Below are positions 9,257 through 19,101 of a stretch of 64,000 nucleotides of DNA, piece after piece. The translations under genes and the position numbers were made by a program. This DNA comes from Blastocatellia bacterium (GTDB lineage Bacteria > Acidobacteriota > Blastocatellia > Chloracidobacteriales > JADJPF01). The notes below the pieces were generated by a model. That model saw nothing but the letters and a program-made list of their open reading frames with translations. It made no database searches and had not been told where the DNA came from. The stretch spans positions 372,001 through 436,000 of the forward strand of contig JADJPF010000022.1 of assembly GCA_016713405.1 (NCBI GenBank). Direction: 5' to 3'. How positions within the stretch are numbered: the first letter of the stretch is position 1; each line of letters opens with the position of its first letter.

Positions 9257-10435
9257 TTATGGATTTGGATTTGTTCCTGGTGGATCAGGAACATAATTAG
9301 TTTGGAATAGATTTCTAACTCCAAAAGTGCCATTTAAGCTAAAGCGATATAGATAACCTTGGTTTGGATTATATTGATCACGAAGTTTAGTATCTCGGTC
9401 TGCTGCACGTACTTTTAAGGAAACATTGACTTGACGAATTTCAGCTAGTCTAAAAGGTTCACCCATACTTAGATTTCCTGGAGAACCTAAAGCACCAGGG
9501 TCATCTATTGGTTGAACAATACCTCCTATTTGGCTTCCAGTTACATTGTAAGTAAATTGCAGATCTTCTATACCTGTAGCAATTATATTGTCATAGTAGC
9601 AAGTACCAGCACAATTATAGGTACGTAGGTCAGCGGCAATTTCTTGAGGGGAAACCGCAGGATTTCCTCCTGTTGGAGTATGTGGAGGAGGTAAAATTTC
9701 TCGTCTAATTAAATTACCATCAGCATCAACAAAGAAAGTTATAAAATTAAAGCGATAAGCTAAAACAGGGGGTTGTATGGGAACGTTTTCAATATCTAAA
9801 GAAACACGATTTAAAGGGTCAGTCATTCCAAATCTATTAATTTGAAATGGATCGCCACCAGAAAAAGTTATTTGACCTGGACTACCACTATTAACATTTG
9901 AAACAACACCTATTGCAGAAATTGGGCCCCGGCTAAGAATAATTAGATCACCAGCAAATAAGTTTGCTAAAGTACCAGAGGTAAGCGTATAAGTAGCATT
10001 ACCACCGGTTAAATTATAATTACCTGTTAATGGTAAACCATTGTTAAATGTTTGATCTACATAAGCTAAAGTAATTTGATCGGTATTATTAAAAAGACTT
10101 GGGCCAACACGGACACGATTTAAGTTATTACCGGGAATAATAGGGGTAAGTAGAGAAGTTCCACCTTGTAAAGAAGAAACCACTGGTACTGTTCCTAGAT
10201 CAATTTGTGGAGCAAAATTAAATCCTGCATTAGTTATGTCTCTTCCCATTGTAATCATTGCAGCACGTGCATTTTGTTCTATATCTGTTGTTCTTAATGT
10301 TACAGAACGATTAGCTTGCCCTACACGAAGAAATGAAAAAAGTGGGCCAATTAAAATTAACAATAGTACGGAGGCAATTAAAATCTCTACTAATGTAAAA
10401 CCACGGCTACTGGAATATAAATTTTGTTTTTTCAT
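9257..10435 (-). CDS. PilW-like minor pilin / prepilin-type protein
   Basis: A short basic leader ends in RGFTLVEILIA, the class III prepilin signature (cleavage after the first Gly, Glu at +5), followed by the hydrophobic helix SVLLLILIGPLFSFLRV. The remainder (~360 residues) is a beta-rich domain containing ARAAMITMGRDITNAGF, typical of PilW-like proteins ('R.am..l.rdir.AGf'). Its length of 392 aa is in the PilW range. It sits 47 bases upstream of the PilX-like gene and 10 bases downstream of the PilV-like gene, consistent with one operon. A Cys pair (CAGTC) may form a disulfide. Confidence 0.88.
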   Translation of the reverse strand: MKKQNLYSSSRGFTLVEILIASVLLLILIGPLFSFLRVGQANRSVTLRTTDIEQNARAAMITMGRDITNAGFNFAPQIDLGTVPVVSSLQGGTSLLTPIIPGNNLNRVRVGPSLFNNTDQITLAYVDQTFNNGLPLTGNYNLTGGNATYTLTSGTLANLFAGDLIILSRGPISAIGVVSNVNSGSPGQITFSGGDPFQINRFGMTDPLNRVSLDIENVPIQPPVLAYRFNFITFFVDADGNLIRREILPPPHTPTGGNPAVSPQEIAADLRTYNCAGTCYYDNIIATGIEDLQFTYNVTGSQIGGIVQPIDDPGALGSPGNLSMGEPFRLAEIRQVNVSLKVRAADRDTKLRDQYNPNQGYLYRFSLNGTFGVRNLFQTNYVPDPPGTNPNP

Positions 10436-10445
10436 AAGCTATTCC

Positions 10446-11060
10446 TTAGTTATTTGAAGGTAGAGTAAGTATAGCAAAATCACTAATTTGAGTGCTTAAA
10501 GTGACTTGTTCACGTCCACCTGTAGCATTAGGGTAACTAACCGTTACATCAATTTGCTTAGAAGCAGGGCCAATATCCATAATATCTACTCTTCGAGTAA
10601 AACCAAGAAGAGGGACTCTTCTATTATCAGCAGCAAATGGAGGAGGATATTGACCATCTGGGCCAGGGTCTATATCTAGTGTTTCTACTTGTGTTCCTAG
10701 CCCTGGGCAATTATCATTATAAGCCCCTGTTCGACCATCATCACAAGTACCATATACACCATCTGGGCCAGGTAGTAAAACTGCTCCAACGCCACCTGTA
10801 AAACGTCCTCCACTCATCATTGGCATAGTAGAGTTAAATTTAGAAAATACATCAAAGCCTGGTTTGGCAGTTTCTTTTGCAGTGATAATGGTATCCATAA
10901 TGTTGTTAGCTAATTGTTTGGCAATAGATTGTTGGCGAGAGCGTTGAGGCAAAGTTACGCCAACTACTAAAGCACCTGAGAGAGCTACCAAACCTATAGT
11001 AATAATAACTATTGCAATTAAAACTTCTATTAAAGAAAAGCCTTTTTGGTTAGTTTTCAT
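10446..11060 (-). CDS. PilV-like minor pilin
   Basis: The leader MKTNQKG is followed by FSLIEVLIAIVIITIGLVALSG, a type IV prepilin signal with Glu at +5, and 'R.qsiakqlAnnimd', typical of PilV. The mature domain is about 190 residues. A segment near residues 95-140 (GPDGVYGTCDDGRTGAYND, then DPGPDGQYPPP) resembles a calcium-binding-type Asp/Gly loop. The gene lies between the GspH- and PilW-like genes in one run. These minor pilins prime pilus assembly in the inner membrane. Confidence 0.87.
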   Translation of the reverse strand: MKTNQKGFSLIEVLIAIVIITIGLVALSGALVVGVTLPQRSRQQSIAKQLANNIMDTIITAKETAKPGFDVFSKFNSTMPMMSGGRFTGGVGAVLLPGPDGVYGTCDDGRTGAYNDNCPGLGTQVETLDIDPGPDGQYPPPFAADNRRVPLLGFTRRVDIMDIGPASKQIDVTVSYPNATGGREQVTLSTQISDFAILTLPSNN

Positions 11061-11080
11061 ATAATATATTTAACAACCTC

Positions 11081-11755
11081 CTAACTATTTATATCAATTT
11101 TTGTTGACCATTTATTAGGTGCGCCAGTAGGAAGATAACGCCAAAGCTTTACACCACCAGTAGCACCATACAAAGTTACTGCTCTAAGTAAGGTAGGGCC
11201 TTGAGTTAGGTCAATGTCAAATGAAGAAAAATAAAATGTTGAATAAGTTTGAGTTCCTGTTCCATCGGCCAAGGTTACTGCACGACCGGCTGGGTCAAAA
11301 TAGGTGACAAATGGGCCTGTAGCAAAATCATATTTGGTAAAGTTACGTTCTGGAGCAGGAAAATCCATATTTGGTATTGGAAAGTAGCTAGCATTAACAA
11401 TTACATCTGGAGGAAGTTGTTTGGTTAGAATAATTACTTCATCACCTGGTGCAAGTTCTCCCATATCAACTAAAGAAACACTTTGGGTTAAAAATGTTAG
11501 ATTAATATTTGAATTGTTTAAGGTTAGGGTTTGATCTGTATTTGCAGTATTAACAACTACACCATAAAATTGACGACGTGTAATAGATTGGATACGAGCT
11601 TGACGCATTATATTAAAAACTGCTGCTGCCCCATCTTCTGTTTTTACCATTCGTCTTGTAGGATTAAGTGTTAGTACTGTTACGGTAGTTAAAATAGCCA
11701 AAATAATAAATACAACTAAGAGTTCTATTAAGCTAAATCCTTTATATCTTTTCAT
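11081..11755 (-). CDS. GspH/FimT-like minor pseudopilin
   Basis: I chose the ATG at 11755 (MKRYKGFSLIE) with GGAG nine bases upstream; the longer frame begins at a TTG with no site. The prepilin signature G|FSLIELLVVFIILAILTTV is intact. Then comes 'NPTRRMVKTEDGAAAVFNIMRQARIQSITRR', the GspH/FimT family pattern of an early Arg-rich helix. The C-terminal ~150 residues are beta-rich. It is the first gene of the minor pilin run and is preceded by about 350 bases without another clear gene. Confidence 0.85.
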   Translation of the reverse strand: MKRYKGFSLIELLVVFIILAILTTVTVLTLNPTRRMVKTEDGAAAVFNIMRQARIQSITRRQFYGVVVNTANTDQTLTLNNSNINLTFLTQSVSLVDMGELAPGDEVIILTKQLPPDVIVNASYFPIPNMDFPAPERNFTKYDFATGPFVTYFDPAGRAVTLADGTGTQTYSTFYFSSFDIDLTQGPTLLRAVTLYGATGGVKLWRYLPTGAPNKWSTKIDINS

Positions 11756-12108
11756 GAGAATAAACTCCAACTCACAGCTTATTAAAAAGTAACAGAGTTA
11801 AATTTTAGTTTTGGATTATTAGAAGTATTTAGTAGTAGCTGTAGAACAACTTAAATTTATTTTATAAGTAGAAATATTGTTAGAAGATGTATTAATTTGA
11901 GCTTGAGTTACTACTAAGTTAAGTTGTTTGAAAGCTACACTACTAGCTTTATAACTTATCATAAGTAACATAAAAATGACTGTTTAAGCAACGATAAAGT
12001 CCTTAAAATAGCAAAAAAAATTAATAAAATCTTAATTTTTCTCCTACAACTTTTTTTAGGTATTTTGTAAGTACATTTTAACTACAAAATGTTTGATTTT
12101 TATAAGAA
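11756..12108. other. Intergenic region upstream of the minor pilin operon
   Basis: These bases separate the PilT-like gene from the GspH-like gene, both on the minus strand. They are very AT-rich and should hold the minor pilin operon promoter, but I cannot place a convincing -35/-10 pair. A 50-codon minus-strand frame (11819-11971, starting MLLMISYKASS) exists but lacks a ribosome binding site; I do not call it a gene. Confidence 0.4.
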
Positions 12109-13188
12109 TTAAGTAGTACCGTTTAGTGTTAATATTCGCTCAATTTCTGTTGGACGGCTAGCCGCAGTTTTAGCTGTTGTTAAATCAATTAAGCCTGCTT
12201 GATAAAGTTCTACAATATGCTGGTCAAATGTTCGCATACCGTAATAGTCCCGTCCTTTTTCCATATAGCTAGTTATTTCTGAAAGCCTATCTGGGCTACG
12301 TAAGCATTCGGCAAGTGTGCTATTCATACGTAAAATTTCTATTGCTGGCACCCGTTCACCACCTGTTATAGAAGGCAGTAAACGCAAACTAATAATTGCA
12401 GCTAAAGTATTAGCAAGGCGATCTTTAACAGATTGTCGCTCCTGTTCTGGATAAAAGCCTAAGATACGACCAAAGGTTTTTTGAGCATCTGTTGTGTGAA
12501 TAGCACTAATTACTAAATGTCCTGTTTCAGCCGCAGTTAAGACAGCTTCAAAGGTTTGGCCGTCTCTTATCTCTCCAATCATAATTACATCAGGACTTTG
12601 ACGAAGTGCTTGACGAAGTGCTGTTTGATAGTCGTTAACGTCTTCTCCTATTTCTCTTTGAGTAATTAAGGAACGAGATTTTTGATAAGTAAATTCTATT
12701 GGGTCTTCTACTGTAATAATATGTGTTTTACGAGTACGATTAATTTGTTCTAGGATTGCAGAGATAGTAGTAGATTTACCTTGTCCAGTAGCACCCGTAA
12801 CTAAAATTAACCCACGAGGTAGGTCTGCAAGAGAAGCAATTTCTACAGGTAGATTTAAGTCAATAAATGTTCGTACTTCTACAGGAATTACTCTTAATAC
12901 AATGCGAAATAAGTTACGTTGCTTAAAAACACTAGCACGAAAACGACCGATATCTTCTAATTCATAAGCAACATCAGCGGCAGTAAAAGAATTTAAGTCT
13001 TCAAAATGGTGTTGCAGTAGTAGTCTTGCAATTAGCTCTGTATCACGGGCTTCTAAAGCATCAGACCTTACATCTATTAAAGTTCCGCTATAGCGAAACA
13101 TTGGTGGTTCGCCAACAGCCAAAATAATATCGGAAACACCATCTTCAATGGCTAGTTGTAAAAGACTATCGAACTTTTTTCGGTTCAT
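12109..13188 (-). CDS. pilT: PilT/PilU family type IV pilus retraction ATPase
   Basis: I chose the ATG at 13188 (MNRKKFD) because AAGGAAG lies just upstream; the longer frame begins at a TTG. The secretion ATPase has an N-terminal domain (residues 1-105), Walker A GATGQGKST near residue 132, an Asp box (EDPIEF), Walker B (DVIMIGEIRD) and the His box (AIHTTDAQKT). The C-terminus (YYGMRTFDQHIVELYQAGLI ... AASRPTEIERI) is closer to PilU than to PilT of Pseudomonas, so it could be an accessory retraction motor. It acts as a hexamer at the inner membrane, powering pilus retraction. No pilB, pilC or major pilin gene is in the window. Confidence 0.93.
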   Translation of the reverse strand: MNRKKFDSLLQLAIEDGVSDIILAVGEPPMFRYSGTLIDVRSDALEARDTELIARLLLQHHFEDLNSFTAADVAYELEDIGRFRASVFKQRNLFRIVLRVIPVEVRTFIDLNLPVEIASLADLPRGLILVTGATGQGKSTTISAILEQINRTRKTHIITVEDPIEFTYQKSRSLITQREIGEDVNDYQTALRQALRQSPDVIMIGEIRDGQTFEAVLTAAETGHLVISAIHTTDAQKTFGRILGFYPEQERQSVKDRLANTLAAIISLRLLPSITGGERVPAIEILRMNSTLAECLRSPDRLSEITSYMEKGRDYYGMRTFDQHIVELYQAGLIDLTTAKTAASRPTEIERILTLNGTT

Positions 13189-13419
13189 GAAGACTTCCTT
13201 AAGAAGAAATAGGAAAAACTTTGGCCGCAAGATTTTATCTTATTAAATCCTAGGTTGCCAAGGTTTTCTACTATATTAGTAGAAATATGATTATTAAAAT
13301 AAAAATTATTTTAGACTAATTTTCCATCTATTTTAGCAAACTAAACTATAAGAAAATGATTATCTTAGACATTAGCTGTAAACAGCAAGATAATAATTTA
13401 TAACAAACGCTTGCTTTGG

Positions 13420-13485
13420 CACTAGCATCTTTAAGCTAGTGAGTTGTATCTGATCAGTTGATCGCAAAACATCTATCAGATACAA
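13420..13485. repeat. Two inverted repeats in the pilT-pccB divergent region
   Basis: The ~410-base gap (13189-13596) separates divergent genes. It contains a 7-bp inverted repeat (CACTAGC at 13420 / GCTAGTG at 13435) and immediately after it an 11-bp perfect inverted repeat (TTGTATCTGAT at 13444-13454 / ATCAGATACAA at 13475-13485) with a 20-nt spacer. They could be operators or leader hairpins for the carboxylase gene. I recognise no known riboswitch. Confidence 0.5.
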
Positions 13486-13596
13486 TGCAATCGCAAATGG
13501 AGTAATACTTCAAGTTTTATTAGCTAACTTATAGTAATCTTGGTAATTATCTAAATTAGCAAAAGACATTTAACCCCCCTTTAGGAGTTAACTTTA

Positions 13597-15141
13597 ATGA
13601 CTGACAAGCTCAAGTTGTTAAACGAACGTAGAGAAGAATCACTGCTGGCTGGAGGTCAAGAACGAATTGACAAACAACACCAGGCCGGAAAAAAGACTGC
13701 ACGAGAAAGAATAGAATATCTTTTAGATAAAGGTACTTTTGAAGAATTTGACCAATTCAAAAAGCATCGTTGTGAAAACTTTGGCTTAAATAACCAACAA
13801 TATCCTGGTGATGGTGTGGTAGCAGGTTATGGTCAAGTAGATGGACGACAAGTTTTTGTTTTTGCCCAAGATTTTACAGTTTTTGGTGGATCACTTTCTG
13901 AAACTAATGCTGAAAAAATTTGCAAAGTAATGGATATGGCTATGAAAGTGGGCGCACCTGTTATTGGACTTAATGATTCTGGTGGCGCACGTATCCAAGA
14001 AGGAGTAGTTTCTTTAGCTGGTTATGCTGACATTTTTTTACGTAATACTTTAGCTTCGGGAGTAGTTCCTCAAATTTCTGCAATCATGGGGCCTTGTGCT
14101 GGTGGTGCTGTTTATAGTCCGGCACTAACAGATTTTAATGTAATGGTAAAAAATTCTAGTTATATGTTTATTACTGGCCCAGATGTAATTAAGGCAGTTA
14201 CTCACGAAGATGTTACTAAAGAGGATTTAGGCGGGGCATTAACTCATAATAGTCGTAGTGGTGTAGCTCATTTTGCTGCTGAGGATGAAGAAGATTGTCT
14301 TAACACTATTAGAGAGCTACTTTCTTTTATGCCTTCTAATAATATGACTGACACTCCTCGACGTGCTACTACAGATCCGGTAGATCGTGCAGATAAAGAG
14401 CTTAACTCTATAGTTCCTGACAATCCAAACCTACCTTATGATATTCGTAAAGTTATCAGTAAAATTGCTGATGACGAATATTTTTTTGAAGTTGCAGAAC
14501 ATTTTGCAAAAAATATTGTTATTGGTTTTGCTCGTTTAGGGGGCTACTCAGTAGGAATAGTTGCTAATCAACCTGCTATATTAGCAGGCGTTTTAGACAT
14601 AGATGCTTCGGTAAAAGCTGCAAGATTTGTCCGGTTTTGTGATTGTTTTAATATTCCATTAATTACTTTTGAAGATGTACCAGGGTTTTTACCTGGCATT
14701 CAGCAAGAATATAGCGGCATTATTCGACATGGTGCAAAGCTACTTTATGCTTTTGCTGAAGCTACAGTACCAAAATTAACTGTAATAACACGTAAAGCTT
14801 ATGGAGGAGCTTATTGTGTTATGGCATCTAAGCATATTCGAGCAGACTTAAATTTTGCTTGGCCTAGTGCTGAAATTGCAGTAATGGGAGCAGAGGGAGC
14901 AGTAAATATTTTATATCGTCAGCAAATTAATCAAGCTTCAGATGTAGCAACAGCTAGGACAGAAAAAATTAAGGAATATCAAGATAAATTTGCTTCACCG
15001 TATATTGCGGCTGAGTATGGATATATTGACGAAGTGATAGAGCCAGCACTTACTCGGCAAAAATTAATCCGTGGCTTAAAGTTACTAGAAAATAAACGAG
15101 ATACTAACCCACCCAAAAAGCATGGCAATATCCCTTTGTAA
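13597..15141 (+). CDS. pccB: Acyl-CoA (propionyl/methylmalonyl type) carboxylase carboxyltransferase beta subunit
   Basis: At 514 residues it matches the biotin-dependent carboxyltransferase family (PccB/MmdA). The N-terminal half has 'KKTARERIEYLLDKGTFEEF', 'FAQDFTVFGGSLSE' and LNDSGGARIQEGV, the acyl-CoA binding signature; GPCAGGAVYSPAL forms an oxyanion site. The C-terminal half has 'FCDCFNIPLITFEDVPGFLPG' and 'KAYGGAYCVMASK', the second oxyanion site. It transfers carboxyl from carboxybiotin to an acyl-CoA such as propionyl-CoA, feeding methylmalonyl-CoA or fatty acid metabolism. The biotin carboxylase partner is not nearby. The substrate cannot be fixed from sequence alone, and a decarboxylase role is possible. 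Confidence 0.92.
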   Translation: MTDKLKLLNERREESLLAGGQERIDKQHQAGKKTARERIEYLLDKGTFEEFDQFKKHRCENFGLNNQQYPGDGVVAGYGQVDGRQVFVFAQDFTVFGGSLSETNAEKICKVMDMAMKVGAPVIGLNDSGGARIQEGVVSLAGYADIFLRNTLASGVVPQISAIMGPCAGGAVYSPALTDFNVMVKNSSYMFITGPDVIKAVTHEDVTKEDLGGALTHNSRSGVAHFAAEDEEDCLNTIRELLSFMPSNNMTDTPRRATTDPVDRADKELNSIVPDNPNLPYDIRKVISKIADDEYFFEVAEHFAKNIVIGFARLGGYSVGIVANQPAILAGVLDIDASVKAARFVRFCDCFNIPLITFEDVPGFLPGIQQEYSGIIRHGAKLLYAFAEATVPKLTVITRKAYGGAYCVMASKHIRADLNFAWPSAEIAVMGAEGAVNILYRQQINQASDVATARTEKIKEYQDKFASPYIAAEYGYIDEVIEPALTRQKLIRGLKLLENKRDTNPPKKHGNIPL

Positions 15142-15163
15142 AGATTTTAAGGAGTTTAATTTT

Positions 15164-15904
15164 ATGAAATGGCCTAATTATTTTATTGCTTTTATTTGTT
15201 TACTTTTTATTACTTTAACTGTTAATGCAGACACTATAAAACTAAAAAATGGTACAGTGGTAAAAGGTAAAGTAATTAGTTTTGCTAGTGGATCTTTTAC
15301 TGTAGCTTTAGATTTAGGTACTAGTAGTCAATCTAAAGTAATTTTAGATACTCGTGATGTAGAAACAATTGAATTTGACGGGCGTGGGGATGACACTAGC
15401 AATGTTTCATCAGTACGTGAAAACAATATTCCTAGGCCAAGTGCGCCAGATGATGATACAGGACATAAAGCAAATAATGCTCCTAGTCGTCCAACACCAG
15501 TAGTTACTAAGCCTATTACTAATAGCCCTACAACAAACACGGCTGTTAAAGAGATAGCAACACAAGTGACAGCTAAAGATGATTGGAGTTATGCTAATTT
15601 AACAGTTCGCCGAGGCGATCGTATTCGTTTAATTGCTTCTGGGAAAGTAAAGCTTTCTTCTTCACGTGAAAGCGGGCCAGAAGGAATTGAGTTAGAGGAT
15701 AAAAATAAACTGCTTTTAGATAAGCCTACAGGATCCTTAATTGCTGTTATTGGTGATGATAATGATGATTTTATTCACATTGGACGAGAAGGCGAGTTTG
15801 TTGCTAAACGCGATGGAAAGTTATTCCTTAGCGTTAATGAAGGTGATTTAAGCGACAATAGCGGCCAATTTAGTGTCCAAGTAAAAATAGAACCAGCACG
15901 CTAA
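15164..15904 (+). CDS. Exported protein with C-terminal LecA-like domain
   Basis: I chose the ATG at 15164 because AAGGAG (15149-15154) precedes it; the longer frame overlaps the pccB end without a site. A signal peptide (MKWPNYFIAFICLLFITLTVNA) is followed by a small beta domain (DTIKLKNGTVVKGKVISF), of the kind often annotated as an Sm/SH3-like 'LKNG.v..GkV' module. A Pro/Thr-rich linker (~residues 85-130) leads to a domain starting 'AKDDWSYANLTVRRGDRIRL', which resembles the PA-IL/LecA galactose-lectin fold. It probably works in the periplasm or on the surface. Co-transcription with pccB is possible because the gap is only 22 bases. Confidence 0.78.
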   Translation: MKWPNYFIAFICLLFITLTVNADTIKLKNGTVVKGKVISFASGSFTVALDLGTSSQSKVILDTRDVETIEFDGRGDDTSNVSSVRENNIPRPSAPDDDTGHKANNAPSRPTPVVTKPITNSPTTNTAVKEIATQVTAKDDWSYANLTVRRGDRIRLIASGKVKLSSSRESGPEGIELEDKNKLLLDKPTGSLIAVIGDDNDDFIHIGREGEFVAKRDGKLFLSVNEGDLSDNSGQFSVQVKIEPAR

Positions 15905-15933
15905 GAAATAACCAAGTATTGTTTATATAAAAT

Positions 15934-15966
15934 AAAAAAATAGCCCAAAATTTTGGGCTATTTTTA
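15934..15966. terminator. Bidirectional rho-independent terminator
   Basis: A near-perfect palindrome, AAAAATAGCCCAAAA / TTTTGGGCTATTTTT, with A-tract and T-tract on both sides, lies between two convergent genes: the LecA-like gene ends at 15904 (+) and the RND gene at 15991 (-). It should terminate both. Confidence 0.92.
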
Positions 15967-15990
15967 TTTAGTTCTAGCTAATTCTAATTA

Positions 15991-18900
15991 TTATCTATCT
16001 AGTTTACTTAAGAAAGGAAAGGTTTTAACTAAATTTTGCCATGATAAAGTTTCAGTTAAGCTATGAAATAATGAATAAGCTACAGGTGTTACTAGCAAAG
16101 TAAGAAGTAAACAAAGTGATTGCCCACCTATAACAATAATTGCTACTGAACGCCGAGAAGCTGAACCCGGCCCTTGACCTAGAGCCATTGGTAACATACC
16201 AGCAACTAAAGCAATAGTAGTCATTAAAATAGGGCGCAATCTATCTTGACAAGCTCGAATTACTGCTTCATAAGTGCTTAAGCCGCGGTTTCGTAGTTGA
16301 TTAGCATGGTCAATTTGCAAAATAGAGTTTTTCTTTACTATTCCAAAGAGCATTAAGATTCCTAGAGCAGAAAAAATATTTAACGTTTGGTTAAACATAA
16401 TTAATGAAAGCAGAGCAAAAGGAATAGAAAGGGGTAAGCTGAGTAAAATTGTTATTGGGTCAAGGAAACTTTCAAATTGTGCAGCTAAGACCATATACAT
16501 AAAAACAAATGAAAGTATAAAAGCAATTAAAAAGTTTGTTGCTGCTCGCCCTAATTCACGGCTTCGACCTTGTACACCATATTGATATTCTGGAGAAAGG
16601 TTTAACTTAGAGACATGCGCGTCTATTATTTGTAATACTGGGCCTAAAGATTGCCCACGCTCAATATTTCCAGAAATTATTACTTGTCGTTGTCGATTAT
16701 ATCGGTCAATTTGTGCTGGGCCCGTACCTGCTTGAATTCGTACCACTTGATCTAAGCGTACAGTCCCTTGTTTAGAAGATGGAACTGTTAACAGACTAAG
16801 AGCATTTGGACTGTTACGGTCTGAAAGTTGAGCGCGGATCTGAATATCATAACGGTCTTCACCTTCTCGAAAATTAGAAGCTTGGTCATTACCACCAATA
16901 AGTGTGCGAATTGTTGTAGCAATATCACTAATTCTAACGCCTAAATCTGCAGCACGCTCACGGTCAATATAAATTCTAGTTTCCGGCTTACCTGTAATTA
17001 AACTATTATCAACATCTACTACACCAGGAACTGTTTTTACAAAGTCCATAACTTTAGCTGAGTATTCAGTAAGTTTATTTAGGTCTGGGCCTCTTAAACT
17101 ATATTGAATATCAGAATTTTTCATAGAACTACTAGAAATACTAGCAACATACAAAACAGAGGCTCTCAAATCTTTATATTTGCCCATTAAACGACGTGCT
17201 TTTTCCATTACTTCAGCTTGAGGATAGTCACGCTCAGTAACATCAATAATTTTTACATAAATACTTGCAGCATTAGGGGTTTGCTGGGCATCGCCTCCAA
17301 TTGTAGTAAGTAAGTTTGTTACTCCTGTAAGTTGACGTAGCTCATCTTCTATTTTGCTAAGAGTTTCAGAGGTTGCTGTAAGTGAATAGCCTTCTGGAGC
17401 GCGAATATCAATTTGAAAATCGCTTGTATCATCTTGTGTAATAAAGTCTTTACCAACTCTTTGAAATAAAGGTACAGTAGTTAATATAACTACAATGGAA
17501 ACAACTACAACTAATAACCTATAGTTCATACAAAAACGTAGCATTGCCATATAACTACGTTCAATTAAGCTATAGAAGAAAGACTGTTTAGCACTATGAG
17601 CTTTTTTGTTAACTTTAAGAAAACGTGCTGACATCATTGGAGTTAGAGTAAAGCTAACAAGTAATGAAACACCTATGGCAAAAGCTGTTGTTAGTCCAAA
17701 GCTTTTCATAAAACGTCCAACAATACCGCCCATAAAAGCTACTGGAAGAAAAATAATTATTAAAGAAAGAGTTGTTGCCATAACAGCTAGCCCTATTTCA
17801 TGTGTTGCTTCACGGGCCGCTTGAAGTGGCGACATCTGCTTTTCTTCCATAAATCGGTAAATATTTTCTAGTACAACTATAGCATCATCTATAACTATTC
17901 CAACCGAAAGCACTAAGGCTAACATAGTCATTTGGTTAAGCGTAAAATCCATGTAGTACATCAATGCAAAAGTTGAAATTATTGAAGTAGGAATAGCAAT
18001 AGCAGCAATTATGGTAGAACGGAAGTTACCTAAAAATAGCAATACTACTAAAGCAGCTAAAAACCCTCCTAAAATTAAATGTTCTTTAATAGCTTCAAAA
18101 GAGCCTTTAATAAAACGGGATTGGTCACGAATAATTTGCACTTGGAAATCTGGAGGCAAAAGTTTTTGAATCTCTGATAGACGTTCTTTTACATTTTCAA
18201 CTACTTGTAAAGTATTGTTTCCAGACTGTTTACGAACTTCTAAAATAACAGCTTCGTTTCCATCTAACCGAGCCATTGTACGAGGTTCTTCAATCCCGTC
18301 TTCAATATAACCAATGTCAGAAATTCTTACAGGATTATTATTAATTGTAGCTATGATAATTTTACTAAAGTCTGCTGTGTTAGTAATACGCCCTAGAGTA
18401 CGAACCACTTGTTCGCGGCTGCCTTGGTCAATACGTCCACCGGGTAACTCTATATTTTGGCTAACTAAAGCAGCCTCTACTTGTGGGATTGTTAAGTTAT
18501 AAGCTGTTAATTTTTGGGTATCTATCCAAATTTGTATTTGTCTTTTACGATCACCTATAAAACGCACTTGTACAACACCACTAATAGATTCAATAGCTTG
18601 CTTGATTTTTTTATCAGCAATTTCTGTAATTTCTCTTGAACTTCGTTTAGCAGAAACAGCAATTGACATTACAGGTGTAGCATCTGGGTCAAGTTTTTCT
18701 ACAATAGGCGGGTCTATTTCCTGTGGTAAATCTCCTAGAATCGTATTAACTTTATCTCTAACATCTTGAGCCGCCTGGTCAGTATCACGCTCTAAAACAA
18801 AGGTAATAAAAACTAATGATACTCCTTCTGTAGAAACAGAGCGTAATTCATCTATACCAGGTAAAGTATTTACAGATTCTTCTATTTTCTTTGTTATTTC

Positions 18901-19086
18901 TGTTTCTACTTCTTCAGGAGAAGCTCCACGTAGTGTAGTAGTTACAGTGATAGTAGGGAAATCAACTTTAGGGAATAAATCAACTCCTAAAATGCTATAA
19001 GCAAAGCCACCTATAAAAGTAAGTGCTAATATAAGCATTGTGGCAAAAACAGGACGCTCAATACAAAGTTCTGCTAATTTTTGCAT
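15991..19086 (-). CDS. RND efflux pump inner-membrane transporter (AcrB/MdtC-like)
   Basis: The 1,031-residue length and architecture (TM1 at residues 11-30, two large periplasmic loops, 12 TM segments) match the HAE1/HAE-type RND family. Proton relay residues are visible: the Asp pair in VGIVIDDAIVVLENIYR of TM4 and Lys in FGIVKKNSILQIDHANQLR of TM10. It drives proton-dependent export of drugs or other amphiphiles across the envelope together with the adaptor encoded upstream; an outer-membrane TolC-like partner is absent here. The gene is 15 bases after the adaptor, with AAAGGA as ribosome site. Substrates are unknown. Confidence 0.95.
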   Translation of the reverse strand: MQKLAELCIERPVFATMLILALTFIGGFAYSILGVDLFPKVDFPTITVTTTLRGASPEEVETEITKKIEESVNTLPGIDELRSVSTEGVSLVFITFVLERDTDQAAQDVRDKVNTILGDLPQEIDPPIVEKLDPDATPVMSIAVSAKRSSREITEIADKKIKQAIESISGVVQVRFIGDRKRQIQIWIDTQKLTAYNLTIPQVEAALVSQNIELPGGRIDQGSREQVVRTLGRITNTADFSKIIIATINNNPVRISDIGYIEDGIEEPRTMARLDGNEAVILEVRKQSGNNTLQVVENVKERLSEIQKLLPPDFQVQIIRDQSRFIKGSFEAIKEHLILGGFLAALVVLLFLGNFRSTIIAAIAIPTSIISTFALMYYMDFTLNQMTMLALVLSVGIVIDDAIVVLENIYRFMEEKQMSPLQAAREATHEIGLAVMATTLSLIIIFLPVAFMGGIVGRFMKSFGLTTAFAIGVSLLVSFTLTPMMSARFLKVNKKAHSAKQSFFYSLIERSYMAMLRFCMNYRLLVVVVSIVVILTTVPLFQRVGKDFITQDDTSDFQIDIRAPEGYSLTATSETLSKIEDELRQLTGVTNLLTTIGGDAQQTPNAASIYVKIIDVTERDYPQAEVMEKARRLMGKYKDLRASVLYVASISSSSMKNSDIQYSLRGPDLNKLTEYSAKVMDFVKTVPGVVDVDNSLITGKPETRIYIDRERAADLGVRISDIATTIRTLIGGNDQASNFREGEDRYDIQIRAQLSDRNSPNALSLLTVPSSKQGTVRLDQVVRIQAGTGPAQIDRYNRQRQVIISGNIERGQSLGPVLQIIDAHVSKLNLSPEYQYGVQGRSRELGRAATNFLIAFILSFVFMYMVLAAQFESFLDPITILLSLPLSIPFALLSLIMFNQTLNIFSALGILMLFGIVKKNSILQIDHANQLRNRGLSTYEAVIRACQDRLRPILMTTIALVAGMLPMALGQGPGSASRRSVAIIVIGGQSLCLLLTLLVTPVAYSLFHSLTETLSWQNLVKTFPFLSKLDR

Positions 19087-19101
19087 AAAAATCCTTTCGG
19101 T

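Noticed and set aside
11819..11971. 50-codon minus-strand frame between pilT and the GspH-like gene
   Set aside because: No ribosome binding site and no recognisable motif; composition is that of the surrounding AT-rich spacer.
13189..13596. Known riboswitch in front of pccB
   Set aside because: I see inverted repeats but none of the conserved cores of riboswitch classes I know.
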